In this document: piece after piece, positions 18,680 through 26,371 of the stretch
Layout of the letters: each line of letters begins with the position of its first letter
How positions within the stretch are numbered: the stretch's first letter is position 1
Origin: Bacteroidia bacterium
Lineage (GTDB): Bacteria > Bacteroidota > Bacteroidia > UKL13-3
Assembly (NCBI GenBank): GCA_021740845.1
Contig: JAIOYZ010000031.1
Location: 1-41,220, forward strand
Direction of reading: 5' to 3'
DNA: 41,220 bases
Position numbers and translations under genes: made by a program
The notes under the pieces: model-generated
Told to the model about the DNA's origin: nothing
What the model saw: only the letters and a program-made list of their open reading frames with translations
Database searches by the model: none

Positions 18680-19015
18680 ATGACAAAGTCAAAATGGAAG
18701 AAACTGGACGCAATTGTATTTATTCTGCTTTTCCTTTTCTTTGAGGTTTTTGGTGTTTTCTTGCTTTTTGGCAACCCTAAGAATAACCTCATTGCCCTGC
18801 TGAGAGATGCCAATAATAAATTTGTTAATTTAAGTTATGAAACGGGATTGTTGTTTTATTGGATTGGCTCCTACTTTTTAGATACAATCATTTGGGGCAT
18901 TTTGGGTCAAACCCTAATTTTCCTGTTTTTTTTGTTTATGTATAAATTACTTAAGCTTTTGGTAATTAAATTTCTGTCAAAAATCAATTACCTGAGGAAA
19001 AACATAGGTGAATGA
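18680..19015 (+). CDS. Hypothetical small membrane protein (111 aa)
   Basis: I do not recognise a family. The product starts with a charged KSKWKK segment. Hydrophobic helices lie at about residues 11-31 (IVFILLFLFFEVFGVFLLFG), 54-73 and 75-97, so it is an inner-membrane protein with two to three spans. The C-terminus is basic (KFLSKINYLRKN). It stands alone between the toxin-antitoxin pair and a repeat region with AT-rich flanks, and no terminator or promoter could be assigned. It might be accessory DNA; a function is not inferred. Confidence 0.6.
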   Translation: MTKSKWKKLDAIVFILLFLFFEVFGVFLLFGNPKNNLIALLRDANNKFVNLSYETGLLFYWIGSYFLDTIIWGILGQTLIFLFFLFMYKLLKLLVIKFLSKINYLRKNIGE

Positions 19016-19116
19016 TTTCATATCCAACACATTTGAGTCAATGAAATGGAATGTCTTTTAATTTTAATCGGGATCAAATTTCAAAATTTGCTTAATATTA
19101 AATTACCCACCAAAAC

Positions 19117-19526
19117 CATCACCTCTAAAATTTATCCTACCAACTTATCCCAGCGGTATAAGATGTTTATAGAAAAATCAATGCACCAGAAAAATGTGAC
19201 TCCGAAGGAGTCATATAATTTCTTGGGTAGATTTTTCTATAAACTTACGGCCCCGCTGGGGCCGGTAGAATAATTGAATTGGTTTTTTGTTCAGGTTAAT
19301 GCCTTGGAATTGGTTCAGAAAAGCCAGATTTGAAATTAGTTTTATTTCTCAATCACAAATCTATTGCAACAATCTGCTTCGGGTGTAAAGTCGGATTGCA
19401 AATCCTAAATGTATTAAAGTTAGGATTGCAAATCCTAACTAGCGGATTCGGATTGCAAATCCTAAATGTATTAAAGTTAGGATTGCAAATCCTAACTAGC
19501 AGAGTCGGATTGCAAATCCTAACTAG
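19117..19526. repeat. Dispersed ~400-bp structured element, copy 2
   Basis: This is the second copy of the element at 13413-13800. The outer stem is 15 bp and perfect (19165-19179 with 19230-19244), with an inner GACTCC-GAA-GGAGTC hairpin (19198-19212). CGGCCCC-GCT-GGGGCCG follows at 19248-19264. Five GGATTGCAAATCC cores lie at 19393, 19423, 19450, 19480 and 19507. The 25-codon frame of copy 1 is again open (ends TAA at 19271-19273), which makes an apparent 75-codon ORF here that I do not accept as a gene. Confidence 0.8.
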
Positions 19527-19760
19527 CAGACCCAAACCCACAAACTCCCAAACCCACAAACGAATAAACGATTAAACGATTAAACGATTAAACGCATAAA
19601 CGCATAAACGCATAAACAATTAAACAAATTTGCCCTATTAGACAATAACAAAAACTCCAACAAAAATCAAGTTTTTAGGTATTTAGTTTTGAGGATTAAT
19701 TCTTACTTTCGTCCCTGAGTTTAATGGGTTTTTAACAGTCAAAAAAAATAGCAGAATTAT
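19527..19760. other. Low-complexity intergenic DNA before the ccm genes
   Basis: The first part is a run of short direct repeats, ACGATTAAACGATTAAACG and ATAAACGCATAAACGC (19560-19625). The AT-rich leader of ccmC follows. TACTTTCG at 19704-19711 is a one-mismatch match to the TAnnTTTG box and may be the ccm promoter; no -33 box was found. Confidence 0.5.
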
Positions 19761-20423
19761 ATGCTTAAATGGTGGAAAATTGCCAGTATCGTGCTGGTTT
19801 TGTATACGTTAATCGCTGGCTTGTTGCTTCCAGTGCCGCAGTTGCCCATTCTGGCACAAAGCATCAGAAACCTCTATTACCACGTTCCAATGTGGTTTGG
19901 TATGTTGGCTTTGCTAATTGCTTCTGCCGTTTATGCTGTTAAAGGTTTGGGCAAAAAGGACCTTCTTATGGATATTCGCTCAGAATCTTATGCTAAAATA
20001 GGAATGTTATATGGAACAATTGGCTTGCTTACTGGCATGGTTTGGGCAAAAAATACTTGGGGTGCCTATTGGACCAACGATCCTAAACTTAATAGTGCTG
20101 CCATCGGAATGTTAATGTATGCAGCTTATTTTGTATTGCGTGGTTCCATTGAAGATGAAGAAAAGAAAGCCAGAATTTCTGCAGTTTACAACCTTTTCTG
20201 TTTACCTGTGTTTATAGTATTGATATTTGTATTGCCTCGCTTAACTGCTTCCTTACATCCCGGCAATGGCGGTAACCCAGGTTTTAATAGCTACGATTTG
20301 GATAGTAGGTTACGCATGGTGTTTTACCCCGCAGTAACTGGTTGGATGCTATTGGGTTTTTGGTTGGCAGATATTCAAATTCGTTTAAGAAAACTAGAAT
20401 TTAAAAAAGAAAGAGAAGATTAA
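19761..20423 (+). CDS. ccmC: Cytochrome c maturation protein CcmC (haem handling)
   Basis: 220-residue polytopic membrane protein of the haem-handling family. Its tryptophan-rich motif is WAKNTWGAYWTND (residues 95-107). The two flanking histidines expected to ligate haem are H41 (YYHVPMW) and H166 (SLHPGNGG). Six hydrophobic helices are visible. CcmC presents periplasmic haem to CcmE. It is the first gene of a set with a small ccmD-like gene starting 3 bases after the stop, then ccmE. ccmA and ccmB are not upstream; a repeat region precedes it. The start is ATG, and the MLKWWKI N-terminus is typical of Bacteroidota homologues. Confidence 0.92.
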   Translation: MLKWWKIASIVLVLYTLIAGLLLPVPQLPILAQSIRNLYYHVPMWFGMLALLIASAVYAVKGLGKKDLLMDIRSESYAKIGMLYGTIGLLTGMVWAKNTWGAYWTNDPKLNSAAIGMLMYAAYFVLRGSIEDEEKKARISAVYNLFCLPVFIVLIFVLPRLTASLHPGNGGNPGFNSYDLDSRLRMVFYPAVTGWMLLGFWLADIQIRLRKLEFKKERED

Positions 20424-20425
20424 TA

Positions 20426-20593
20426 ATGAAACATTTTATTTTAAATCAGGTTCAACAACATAGCAGTCAAATGCCTAGCGCAGATTCCACTGAAAAGTTT
20501 TATGTAGTTGTTGGTGTTATTGCCATATTGTTTGTAGGTATTGTTACCTATTTGGTAAGTATGGATAAAAGGTTAAAGAAGTTAGAAGATTAA
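20426..20593 (+). CDS. ccmD: CcmD-like small membrane protein (55 aa)
   Basis: This short gene begins with the ATG at 20426, two bases past the ccmC stop, and ends at TAA 20591-20593, five bases before ccmE. The 55-residue product has one membrane helix (about residues 25-45, FYVVVGVIAILFVGIVTYLV) followed by a basic, leucine-rich tail (SMDKRLKKLED). That layout (single helix, then DxRLKKLE) matches CcmD-family proteins, which stabilise the CcmC-CcmE haem complex. Position between ccmC and ccmE supports the call. Sequence identity in this family is low, so identification rests on position, size and tail. Confidence 0.82.
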   Translation: MKHFILNQVQQHSSQMPSADSTEKFYVVVGVIAILFVGIVTYLVSMDKRLKKLED

Positions 20594-20598
20594 TAAAA

Positions 20599-20982
20599 AT
20601 GAAGAAGACAAGCATTATAGCATTAGCCATTATTGCCATAGCCATTGGCGCCATTGTAAGTATGTACGGAGATGCCAGCACTTACGAGGGCTTTGAAGTT
20701 TCGGCAAATAATCCTGGTAAAGAGTTTCATGTAGTTGGCGTTTTGAACCGAGAAAAAGAAAAATACTACGACCCACAAAAAGATGCCAATTACTTTTCCT
20801 TTTACTTAATTGATGAAAAAGGTAAAGAAAGTAAAGTGGTTTACCACAATCCAGAACCAGCAGATTTCGATCGTTCAGAGAAAGTTGTAATTGTGGGTAG
20901 CATGGAAGGCGATCATTTTGAAGCTTCCAAAATTCTTTTAAAATGTCCAAGTAAATACACCGATAACCAAGTGCAAACTTGA
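20599..20982 (+). CDS. ccmE: Haem chaperone CcmE, cysteine (CxxxY) variant
   Basis: 127-residue protein with an N-terminal signal anchor (residues 4-22) and the OB-fold of CcmE (FHVVGVLN, VVYHNPEPADF, VVIVGSMEGDHFEASKILLKCPSKY). Where classical CcmE has HxxxY for covalent haem binding, this one has C116-P-S-K-Y120, the CxxxY form described for the System I variant of some archaea and Desulfovibrio. No alternative histidine lies in that position. It should receive haem from CcmC/CcmD and pass it to CcmF. It is five bases after the ccmD-like gene and 117 bases before ccmF, with one GGTTCAAACC motif in that gap (21018). ccmH was not found in the window. Confidence 0.9.
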   Translation: MKKTSIIALAIIAIAIGAIVSMYGDASTYEGFEVSANNPGKEFHVVGVLNREKEKYYDPQKDANYFSFYLIDEKGKESKVVYHNPEPADFDRSEKVVIVGSMEGDHFEASKILLKCPSKYTDNQVQT

Positions 20983-21072
20983 TTTTACTTTTTCAAAATT
21001 TCTTTCCTATTCATTTTGGTTCAAACCGAATTGCCTTTTGATTTTATGACCTAAGGCAAACTTTCTATTGTT

Positions 21073-21080
21073 TACATTTG
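21073..21080 (+). promoter_or_regulatory. Candidate -7 box (TACATTTG) upstream of ccmF
   Basis: TACATTTG fits TAnnTTTG and lies 19 bases before the ccmF ATG. No -33 TTTG is found at 19-21 bases spacing, so the call is tentative. If real, ccmF has its own promoter in addition to read-through from ccmCDE. Confidence 0.35.
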
Positions 21081-21099
21081 CATTCTATTTTATTACTAT

Positions 21100-23487
21100 A
21101 TGAGTTCTGTTACGTTTGTTGGTGAGCATTTATTCTGGGGAAATTTAGGTCATGCCGCTGTGGTGGTTTCCTTTATCAGCTCCATTTTAGCTACAATTAG
21201 TTACTTTTTTGCAGAGAAAAATCCCTTGGATCAAAGCTGGGCTAAGTTGGCAAAAGCAACTTTTCATTTACATAGTTTGGCCGTGCTAACCATTATTGGC
21301 GCGCTTTTTAAAATTATTTATAGCCATTATTTCGAATACCATTACGCATGGCAACACAGTAGCAGAGATTTGCCAGTTCATTTTATGATTTCTTGCTTTT
21401 GGGAAGGTCAGGAGGGAAGTTTCCTTCTTTGGATTTTTTGGCAAATGGTTATCGGACAAATTTTATTGCGCAGCGCTAAAGATTGGTTGAACCCAGTTAT
21501 GGCGGTGGTTATGCTCTCGCAAGTTGCCTTAACCAGTATGTTATTGGGTGTTAAAATTTTCTCTTATAAATTAGGTAGTAGTCCTTTTGAGTTATTGCGA
21601 AATGTAATGGCAAACGCTCCCATTTTTAAATCTGCAGATTACTTAAGCAAAGTAAAAGATGGCAACGGTTTGAACCCACTTTTGCAAAACTATTGGATGG
21701 TAATTCATCCACCTACTTTGTTCTTTGGTTTTGCCACAACAGTAGTTCCTTTTGCATATGCCATTGCTGCATTTTGGAGAAAAGACTTTACAAAATGGTT
21801 AAAACCAGCCTTGCCTTGGGCTTTAATTAGTGCCATGGTTTTAGGAGCAGGTATTATCATGGGTGGTTTCTGGGCTTACGAAAGCTTAAGCTTTGGCGGT
21901 TATTGGGCTTGGGATCCAGTAGAAAATGCCTCACTTGTGCCTTGGTTAATTCTTATTGCAGGCGTCCATGTTTTAATTATCCATAAGTCTACAGGCAACT
22001 CTTATATAGTTGGTGTTATTCTAATTATTACCACTTTCTTAATGGTATTGTATGCCACTTTCCTTACTCGTTCAGGCATTTTAGGAAACTCTTCTGTTCA
22101 CTCATTTACAGATTTGGGAATGAGCGGACAACTATTAGTTTTCCTTTTGGTTTTTGTGCTAATGTCTATTGCTATGTTTATTTGGCGTTGGAAAGACATG
22201 CCTCGCTCGGCCAAAGACGAGGAGATTTATACCCGCGAATTTTGGATGTTTATTGGCAGTTTGGTTTTGGTAATTTCTTCTTTTCAAGTAACACTTACCA
22301 CCTCTATACCTGTATTCAATAAATTGTTTGGTGCTAACATGGCACCTCCTGCAGATGTAATTGGCCATTATAACAAATGGCAAATGCCAATGGCAATTAT
22401 CATTGGAATTTTAACTGGTGTGGCCCACATGTTAAAATACAAAAAGAACAGCAACGAAGGCTTAAAGAAAATGGGAATTCAAGCGGCTATTGCCTTGGTT
22501 ATTTCTATTGGTTTGTTCTTTGTGTTTGATCTTAAGAATTTCTTTTTCATCGGATTGTTATTTGCAGGTGTATTTAGCATTTTGGCAAATACCATTTTAT
22601 TGCTTCCTTTCTTAAGAGGCAAAATAAAATTGGCTGGTGCTAGCGTGGCACATATAGGATTTGGTGTTTTGTTAATTGGTGTTTTGGTTTCCTCTGCCAA
22701 CAAACAAGTTATTTCAATTAATAATACTGGCGAGGCAATTAACCCAGAATTTAACAACAAAGAAAACGTAGAAAATATTTACCTAGAGCGTGGTAAGCCT
22801 AATAATATGGGCGATTATATAATTACCTATGTTAAGGATTCTCAGTTTTGGGTGAACACTTATTACCAAGTAAACTATAAAAAATTAGATGCCGATGGCA
22901 ATGTAGATTACGAGTTTAATCTTTATCCAAACGGACAAATTAATCCTAAGTTTGGATTGGTTGCCAACCCAGATACCAAGCATTATTGGGGTCATGATGT
23001 GTTTACATACGTAAGTTCTGTTCCTTCTCAAAAAGGGGAGGCCAAATTTATCAATGAAAAAACTAGTCAGGTAAAACCGGGCGATACCATTTACACCAAT
23101 AATGGATATGCAATTCTTCAGGGAATTAATACCAATTCTGATGGCGAAAATGTAGATGTAAATAACTTCAAAGTATTGTTGGGTGCAGAGTTAAAAGTGT
23201 ATACCCTCGATAAAGTTTACGATGCCATGCCATTGTATGGAGTAGAAAATAATTCTGCTACCAGCTACGATGCTTTTGTAGAGGAAGCCAAGTTGAAATT
23301 TAGATTTACAGGTGTGAATCCAGAAGATAAATCTATAACCATTGTGAGTTCTGAGAAAGATAATTCTGGAGATTTTATCATCATGAAAGCGATAGAGTTT
23401 CCAATGATAAATTTTGTGTGGGCAGGAACCATTATTATGATAGTAGGTTTCTTCCTAAGTATCATCAAAAGAGTTGGGGATTTGTAA
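21100..23487 (+). CDS. ccmF: Cytochrome c haem lyase subunit CcmF
   Basis: 795-residue polytopic protein of the CcmF/CcsA haem-handling superfamily. The WWD signature lies at residues 257-272 (FWAYESLSFGGYWAWD). Flanking histidines are H203 (MVIHPPTLFFG) and H334 (SSVHSF), with others at H290 and H295. About fifteen hydrophobic helices are visible, and a large soluble, probably periplasmic domain lies at about residues 530-765 before the last helix. It attaches haem from CcmE to apocytochrome c. The protein is longer than the usual ~650 residues because of that domain. One in-frame GGTTTGAACC motif lies at 21667. It ends 21 bases before a strong terminator. Confidence 0.92.
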   Translation: MSSVTFVGEHLFWGNLGHAAVVVSFISSILATISYFFAEKNPLDQSWAKLAKATFHLHSLAVLTIIGALFKIIYSHYFEYHYAWQHSSRDLPVHFMISCFWEGQEGSFLLWIFWQMVIGQILLRSAKDWLNPVMAVVMLSQVALTSMLLGVKIFSYKLGSSPFELLRNVMANAPIFKSADYLSKVKDGNGLNPLLQNYWMVIHPPTLFFGFATTVVPFAYAIAAFWRKDFTKWLKPALPWALISAMVLGAGIIMGGFWAYESLSFGGYWAWDPVENASLVPWLILIAGVHVLIIHKSTGNSYIVGVILIITTFLMVLYATFLTRSGILGNSSVHSFTDLGMSGQLLVFLLVFVLMSIAMFIWRWKDMPRSAKDEEIYTREFWMFIGSLVLVISSFQVTLTTSIPVFNKLFGANMAPPADVIGHYNKWQMPMAIIIGILTGVAHMLKYKKNSNEGLKKMGIQAAIALVISIGLFFVFDLKNFFFIGLLFAGVFSILANTILLLPFLRGKIKLAGASVAHIGFGVLLIGVLVSSANKQVISINNTGEAINPEFNNKENVENIYLERGKPNNMGDYIITYVKDSQFWVNTYYQVNYKKLDADGNVDYEFNLYPNGQINPKFGLVANPDTKHYWGHDVFTYVSSVPSQKGEAKFINEKTSQVKPGDTIYTNNGYAILQGINTNSDGENVDVNNFKVLLGAELKVYTLDKVYDAMPLYGVENNSATSYDAFVEEAKLKFRFTGVNPEDKSITIVSSEKDNSGDFIIMKAIEFPMINFVWAGTIIMIVGFFLSIIKRVGDL

Positions 23488-23508
23488 TTCTTAGGCTTAA
23501 ATTTTATT

Positions 23509-23563
23509 TCGGTTTGAACCAAATTTCTGTATACAGCGATTTGGTTCAAACCGATTTTTTTTT
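23509..23563 (+). terminator. Terminator built from two inverted GGTTTGAACC motifs
   Basis: TCGGTTTGAACCAAAT (23509-23524) and its exact reverse complement (23539-23554) form a perfect 16-bp stem with a 14-base loop, followed by nine T (23555-23563). It ends the ccm transcript and lies at the 3' end of the convergent DUF3817 gene. Confidence 0.9.
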
Positions 23564-23846
23564 AATGTAAACGCTTATTGAAAATAAAAGGCCCAAAAGG
23601 AAGTAGGGCTGCAATTAATCCCAAAGCAGTTTGTTTCAACGACCAATTGTATTCTTCTTTTGCACGGATTAGCCAAACGATATAAAGGATAAACAATAGG
23701 CCGTGCGCCCAGCCAAAATACTTTACCAATAGGGGAAATCCCATCATGTATTTTACAGGCATGGCAATAAATACCAATACCAAAAAGGAAATTCCCTCAG
23801 CAGTGGCAATGTTTTTAAATTGTGAAAGCAGTTTATTTTCTGACAT
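23562..23846 (-). CDS. DUF3817 family small membrane protein
   Basis: 94-residue protein with three hydrophobic segments (about residues 18-32, 44-61 and 69-88). The order TAEGISFLVLVFIAMPVKYM, then WAHGLLFILYI, then LLPFGPFIFNKRL is typical of the DUF3817 integral membrane family, whose function is unknown. Its ATG is 12 bases downstream of the terminator hairpin that follows hpd, so it needs its own promoter or leaks through. Its stop codon overlaps the T-run of the ccmF terminator, so the two genes converge without free space. Confidence 0.88.
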   Translation of the reverse strand: MSENKLLSQFKNIATAEGISFLVLVFIAMPVKYMMGFPLLVKYFGWAHGLLFILYIVWLIRAKEEYNWSLKQTALGLIAALLPFGPFIFNKRLH

Positions 23847-23857
23847 ATATTTTTATT

Positions 23858-23897
23858 AAAAAAGAAAGCAACACAAAACGAATTTTATGTTGCTTTC
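23858..23897 (-). terminator. Terminator after hpd
   Basis: GAAAGCAACA (23864-23873) pairs perfectly with TGTTGCTTTC (23888-23897), a 10-bp stem. Reading minus, six T follow (23863-23858). It is located 22 bases downstream of the hpd stop. Confidence 0.85.
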
Positions 23898-23919
23898 AAG
23901 ATTTTTATTTATTGAGATA

Positions 23920-25023
23920 TTATAAATTTCCGCGTGTTTCTTGTTCGCGTTCAATAGCTTCAAACAAGGCCTTGAAATTTCCTTTACCAAAAGATTTTGC
24001 ACCTTTGCGCTGGATAATTTCGTAGAACATGGTTGGTCTATCTTCCACTGGTTTTGTAAACAATTGCAACAAATATCCTTCGTCGTCTCTATCTACCAAG
24101 ATGCCTAATTCTCTTAGTGGTTCTAAGTCTTCTTCAATTGGTCCAACACGGTCTAACAAATCGTCGTAATATGAATTAGGAACTTTTAAAAACTCAACTC
24201 CTCTTGCCATCAATTGCTTTACTGTAGAAACAATATCGTGAGTGGCAATAGCAATATGTTGGGTTCCTTCTCCTTCATAAAATTCTAAATATTCTTCTAC
24301 TTGAGATTTTTTCTTTCCTTCTGCAGGCTCGTTGATAGGGAATTTAACGTAACCATTTCCGTTGCTCATAACCTTACTCATTAAGGCTGAGTATTCGGTT
24401 GAAATATCATTATCGTCAAAAGAAAGAATGTTTTTGAAACCCATTACATCAGAGTAAAAATCTACCCAAGGATTCATTTGGTTCCAATCTACATTTCCTA
24501 CACAATGGTCTACATATAACAAACCTGTAGGCTCTGGATTATAGGTGCTTTCCCACTTTTGAAAGCCTGGCATAAATACGCCGTTGTAATTTTTTCTTTC
24601 AATAAACAAATGAACTACTTCGCCATAAGTATGAATTCCACTCATGCGCACTTCGCCATTTGCATCGGTTAAAGTAGTTGGTTCCATATACGATTTTCCA
24701 CCACGTTTCATGGTTTCTTCGTAAGCACTATAAGCATTGTCAACCCATAAAGCCAATACCTTAACGCCATCACCATGTTTTTTGTGGTGCTCAGCAATTG
24801 GAGAATCGGAACGCAATGGAGAGGTAAGCATTAAGCGCATTTTGTTTTGAACCAAAACATAGCTAGCTCTATCCCTTACACCAGTTTCTGGTCCGGCATA
24901 TGCCAAACTTTGAAAGCCAAAGGCTGTTTTGTAAAAATGTGCTGCTTGCTTAGCATTACCTACGTAAAGCTCAATATAATCGGTTCCGTTTAATGGTAAA
25001 AAGTCTGTGTTGTTTACTTCCAT
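23920..25023 (-). CDS. hpd: 4-hydroxyphenylpyruvate dioxygenase
   Basis: 367-residue two-module vicinal-oxygen-chelate enzyme. It converts 4-hydroxyphenylpyruvate to homogentisate in tyrosine degradation, in the cytoplasm. The iron ligands are visible in the expected context: H173 (YVDHCVGNV), H256 (GTQHIAIAT) and E335 (MFYEIIQRKGAKSFGKGNFKALFEAIEREQ). Length and C-terminal helix are normal for HPPD. The N-terminal module (residues 1-150) contains DYIELYVGNAKQAAHFY. It is followed on the minus strand by its own terminator. hmgA, the next step of the pathway, lies about 1.4 kb upstream on the same strand with an acyltransferase gene between, so co-regulation is likely but they are not one compact operon. 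Confidence 0.95.
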   Translation of the reverse strand: MEVNNTDFLPLNGTDYIELYVGNAKQAAHFYKTAFGFQSLAYAGPETGVRDRASYVLVQNKMRLMLTSPLRSDSPIAEHHKKHGDGVKVLALWVDNAYSAYEETMKRGGKSYMEPTTLTDANGEVRMSGIHTYGEVVHLFIERKNYNGVFMPGFQKWESTYNPEPTGLLYVDHCVGNVDWNQMNPWVDFYSDVMGFKNILSFDDNDISTEYSALMSKVMSNGNGYVKFPINEPAEGKKKSQVEEYLEFYEGEGTQHIAIATHDIVSTVKQLMARGVEFLKVPNSYYDDLLDRVGPIEEDLEPLRELGILVDRDDEGYLLQLFTKPVEDRPTMFYEIIQRKGAKSFGKGNFKALFEAIEREQETRGNL

Positions 25024-25108
25024 GCTTCAAAAATTTGTCGCAAAATAAACCTTTTTAGGGCAACTGGTCAACCATAAGGCCGACATTCTCGAATAATTGA
25101 CAAATCAA

Positions 25109-26173
25109 TTACCGCGTAGGAAACCATTTGTTGAAGATAGGTTGGAGTTTAATCTCTGCCAAATACGATAAGCCAACGAGTAAAACAATTCGTAAGGTAT
25201 TGATCCAAATAATGTTTACGGTAGTAATTTCGTAATCTACGTATTTGTATAAATTCCATTGGGCCAAAATTGGGAAATGGAAAACATACATCGCATAAGA
25301 AATTGATGCGGTGCGAGTAAAGGCTCCCAAGATTAAATTAAAACCAATTAGTTTTACTTTCCACCAAGCTAAACCTGCAGCAAGAAATAGGAAGGTAGTT
25401 CCAAAATGAATGATTAATTTATTAACTGGAATGGCTGTGATTCCTGTTGCGGCTTCTATTTTATACTTGGCAAAATTGTAAACAATAATTACTCCTAGTA
25501 TACTCGCATTCATCCAAAGGATATTGAAAATATTTTTGAAAGTAAATGTTTTGTCCCTAAAAAATACATGTGCGGCCTCGTAGCCACTAAACCAAATAAT
25601 AAAATAACCCAATACCAAAGAGGCATGGTTAGGGAAAATAAGGTAAGTAATTATAGAAACCAATGAAATAATATAAGCCACCATGGTTCTATATGGTTTG
25701 TGGTTAAGGTATTTGTAGAATACAAAATACAGCATATAAAACCACCACTCATAGCCTAGCGACCAAAGTGGAGAATTGCCCATAAAATAATAGAACCAAA
25801 TGCCTGGTTTGCCTGTAGAATAATCTTGAAGCATTAAGGATGTTCCAATAAAAGAGCCCCAATTAAAGCGTTGGGCAAACATTCCATCTGCAAATGCCAC
25901 TACAAAACTTAATATAAAAGCAAGTATCATAATGGGGTAAATTCGTCTAAACCTTTTGGTAAAATATTCCTTAAATGTTTGCCTTCTGGCCGACATAGTA
26001 GCAATATAAATTACAAACCCACTTAAAAGAAAAAATAGAATTACAGCTTGTTGCCCGTATCTAAAGATCTCTTTAATGATTTCTGGAGTATAATCGTTGG
26101 TATGAGTCCAATGTCCAATAGCCACATAAATGGCAGCAAAACCTCTTAGTGCGTCGAGTTTTCCTAAATGCAT
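25109..26173 (-). CDS. Acyltransferase family 3 (OafA/YrhL-like) membrane protein
   Basis: 354-residue polytopic membrane protein. The N-terminus LDALRGFAAIYVAIGHW holds R10 and H21, the conserved residues of the acyltransferase-3 family; FFLLSGFVIYI and RRFRRIYPIM-type segments follow. About ten hydrophobic helices are visible. These enzymes O-acylate cell-surface polysaccharides or lipids. No SGNH domain is fused at the C-terminus. It lies between hpd and hmgA on the same strand, but nothing links it to tyrosine breakdown. A perfect 6-bp inverted repeat (AATTGA-CAAA-TCAATT) sits just after its stop at 25096-25111. Confidence 0.87.
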   Translation of the reverse strand: MHLGKLDALRGFAAIYVAIGHWTHTNDYTPEIIKEIFRYGQQAVILFFLLSGFVIYIATMSARRQTFKEYFTKRFRRIYPIMILAFILSFVVAFADGMFAQRFNWGSFIGTSLMLQDYSTGKPGIWFYYFMGNSPLWSLGYEWWFYMLYFVFYKYLNHKPYRTMVAYIISLVSIITYLIFPNHASLVLGYFIIWFSGYEAAHVFFRDKTFTFKNIFNILWMNASILGVIIVYNFAKYKIEAATGITAIPVNKLIIHFGTTFLFLAAGLAWWKVKLIGFNLILGAFTRTASISYAMYVFHFPILAQWNLYKYVDYEITTVNIIWINTLRIVLLVGLSYLAEIKLQPIFNKWFPTR

Positions 26174-26300
26174 TTTAATACTTTAAATAGTTACTGCAAT
26201 TTATGGGTGAATTAATGCTATTCAAACAAACTTGTGAACACCTATAAGTGAATTCTCCCTTTTTCTAATTTAATTTTAGACAATTATTAAAACAAAAAAA

Positions 26301-26330
26301 TGGATTTGGTTTCTGTTTGAACCAAATCCA
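26301..26330 (-). terminator. Terminator after hmgA
   Basis: TGGATTTGGTT (26301-26311) and AACCAAATCCA (26320-26330) form a perfect 11-bp stem. Reading minus, seven T follow (26300-26294). It includes a GTTTGAACC sequence, so it belongs to the family of motif-containing terminators. Confidence 0.88.
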
Positions 26331-26371
26331 TTTTCTAACTATTTAAATTCTTTTTAGGTTCAAACCGAACC

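Noticed and set aside
19046-19273. 75-codon ORF
   Set aside because: It runs through the hairpins of the dispersed element copy 2; only the last 25 codons are shared with copy 1, and the upstream part is not conserved.
13691-19519. CRISPR-like arrays
   Set aside because: Core spacing is 27-30 bases but the intervening DNA is itself repeated, not unique spacers, and there are no cas genes.
19330-19575. Repeating ORFs on both strands (81 and 68 codons)
   Set aside because: They are direct translations of the GGATTGCAAATCC array; repeated peptide units on both strands are an artefact of the repeat.
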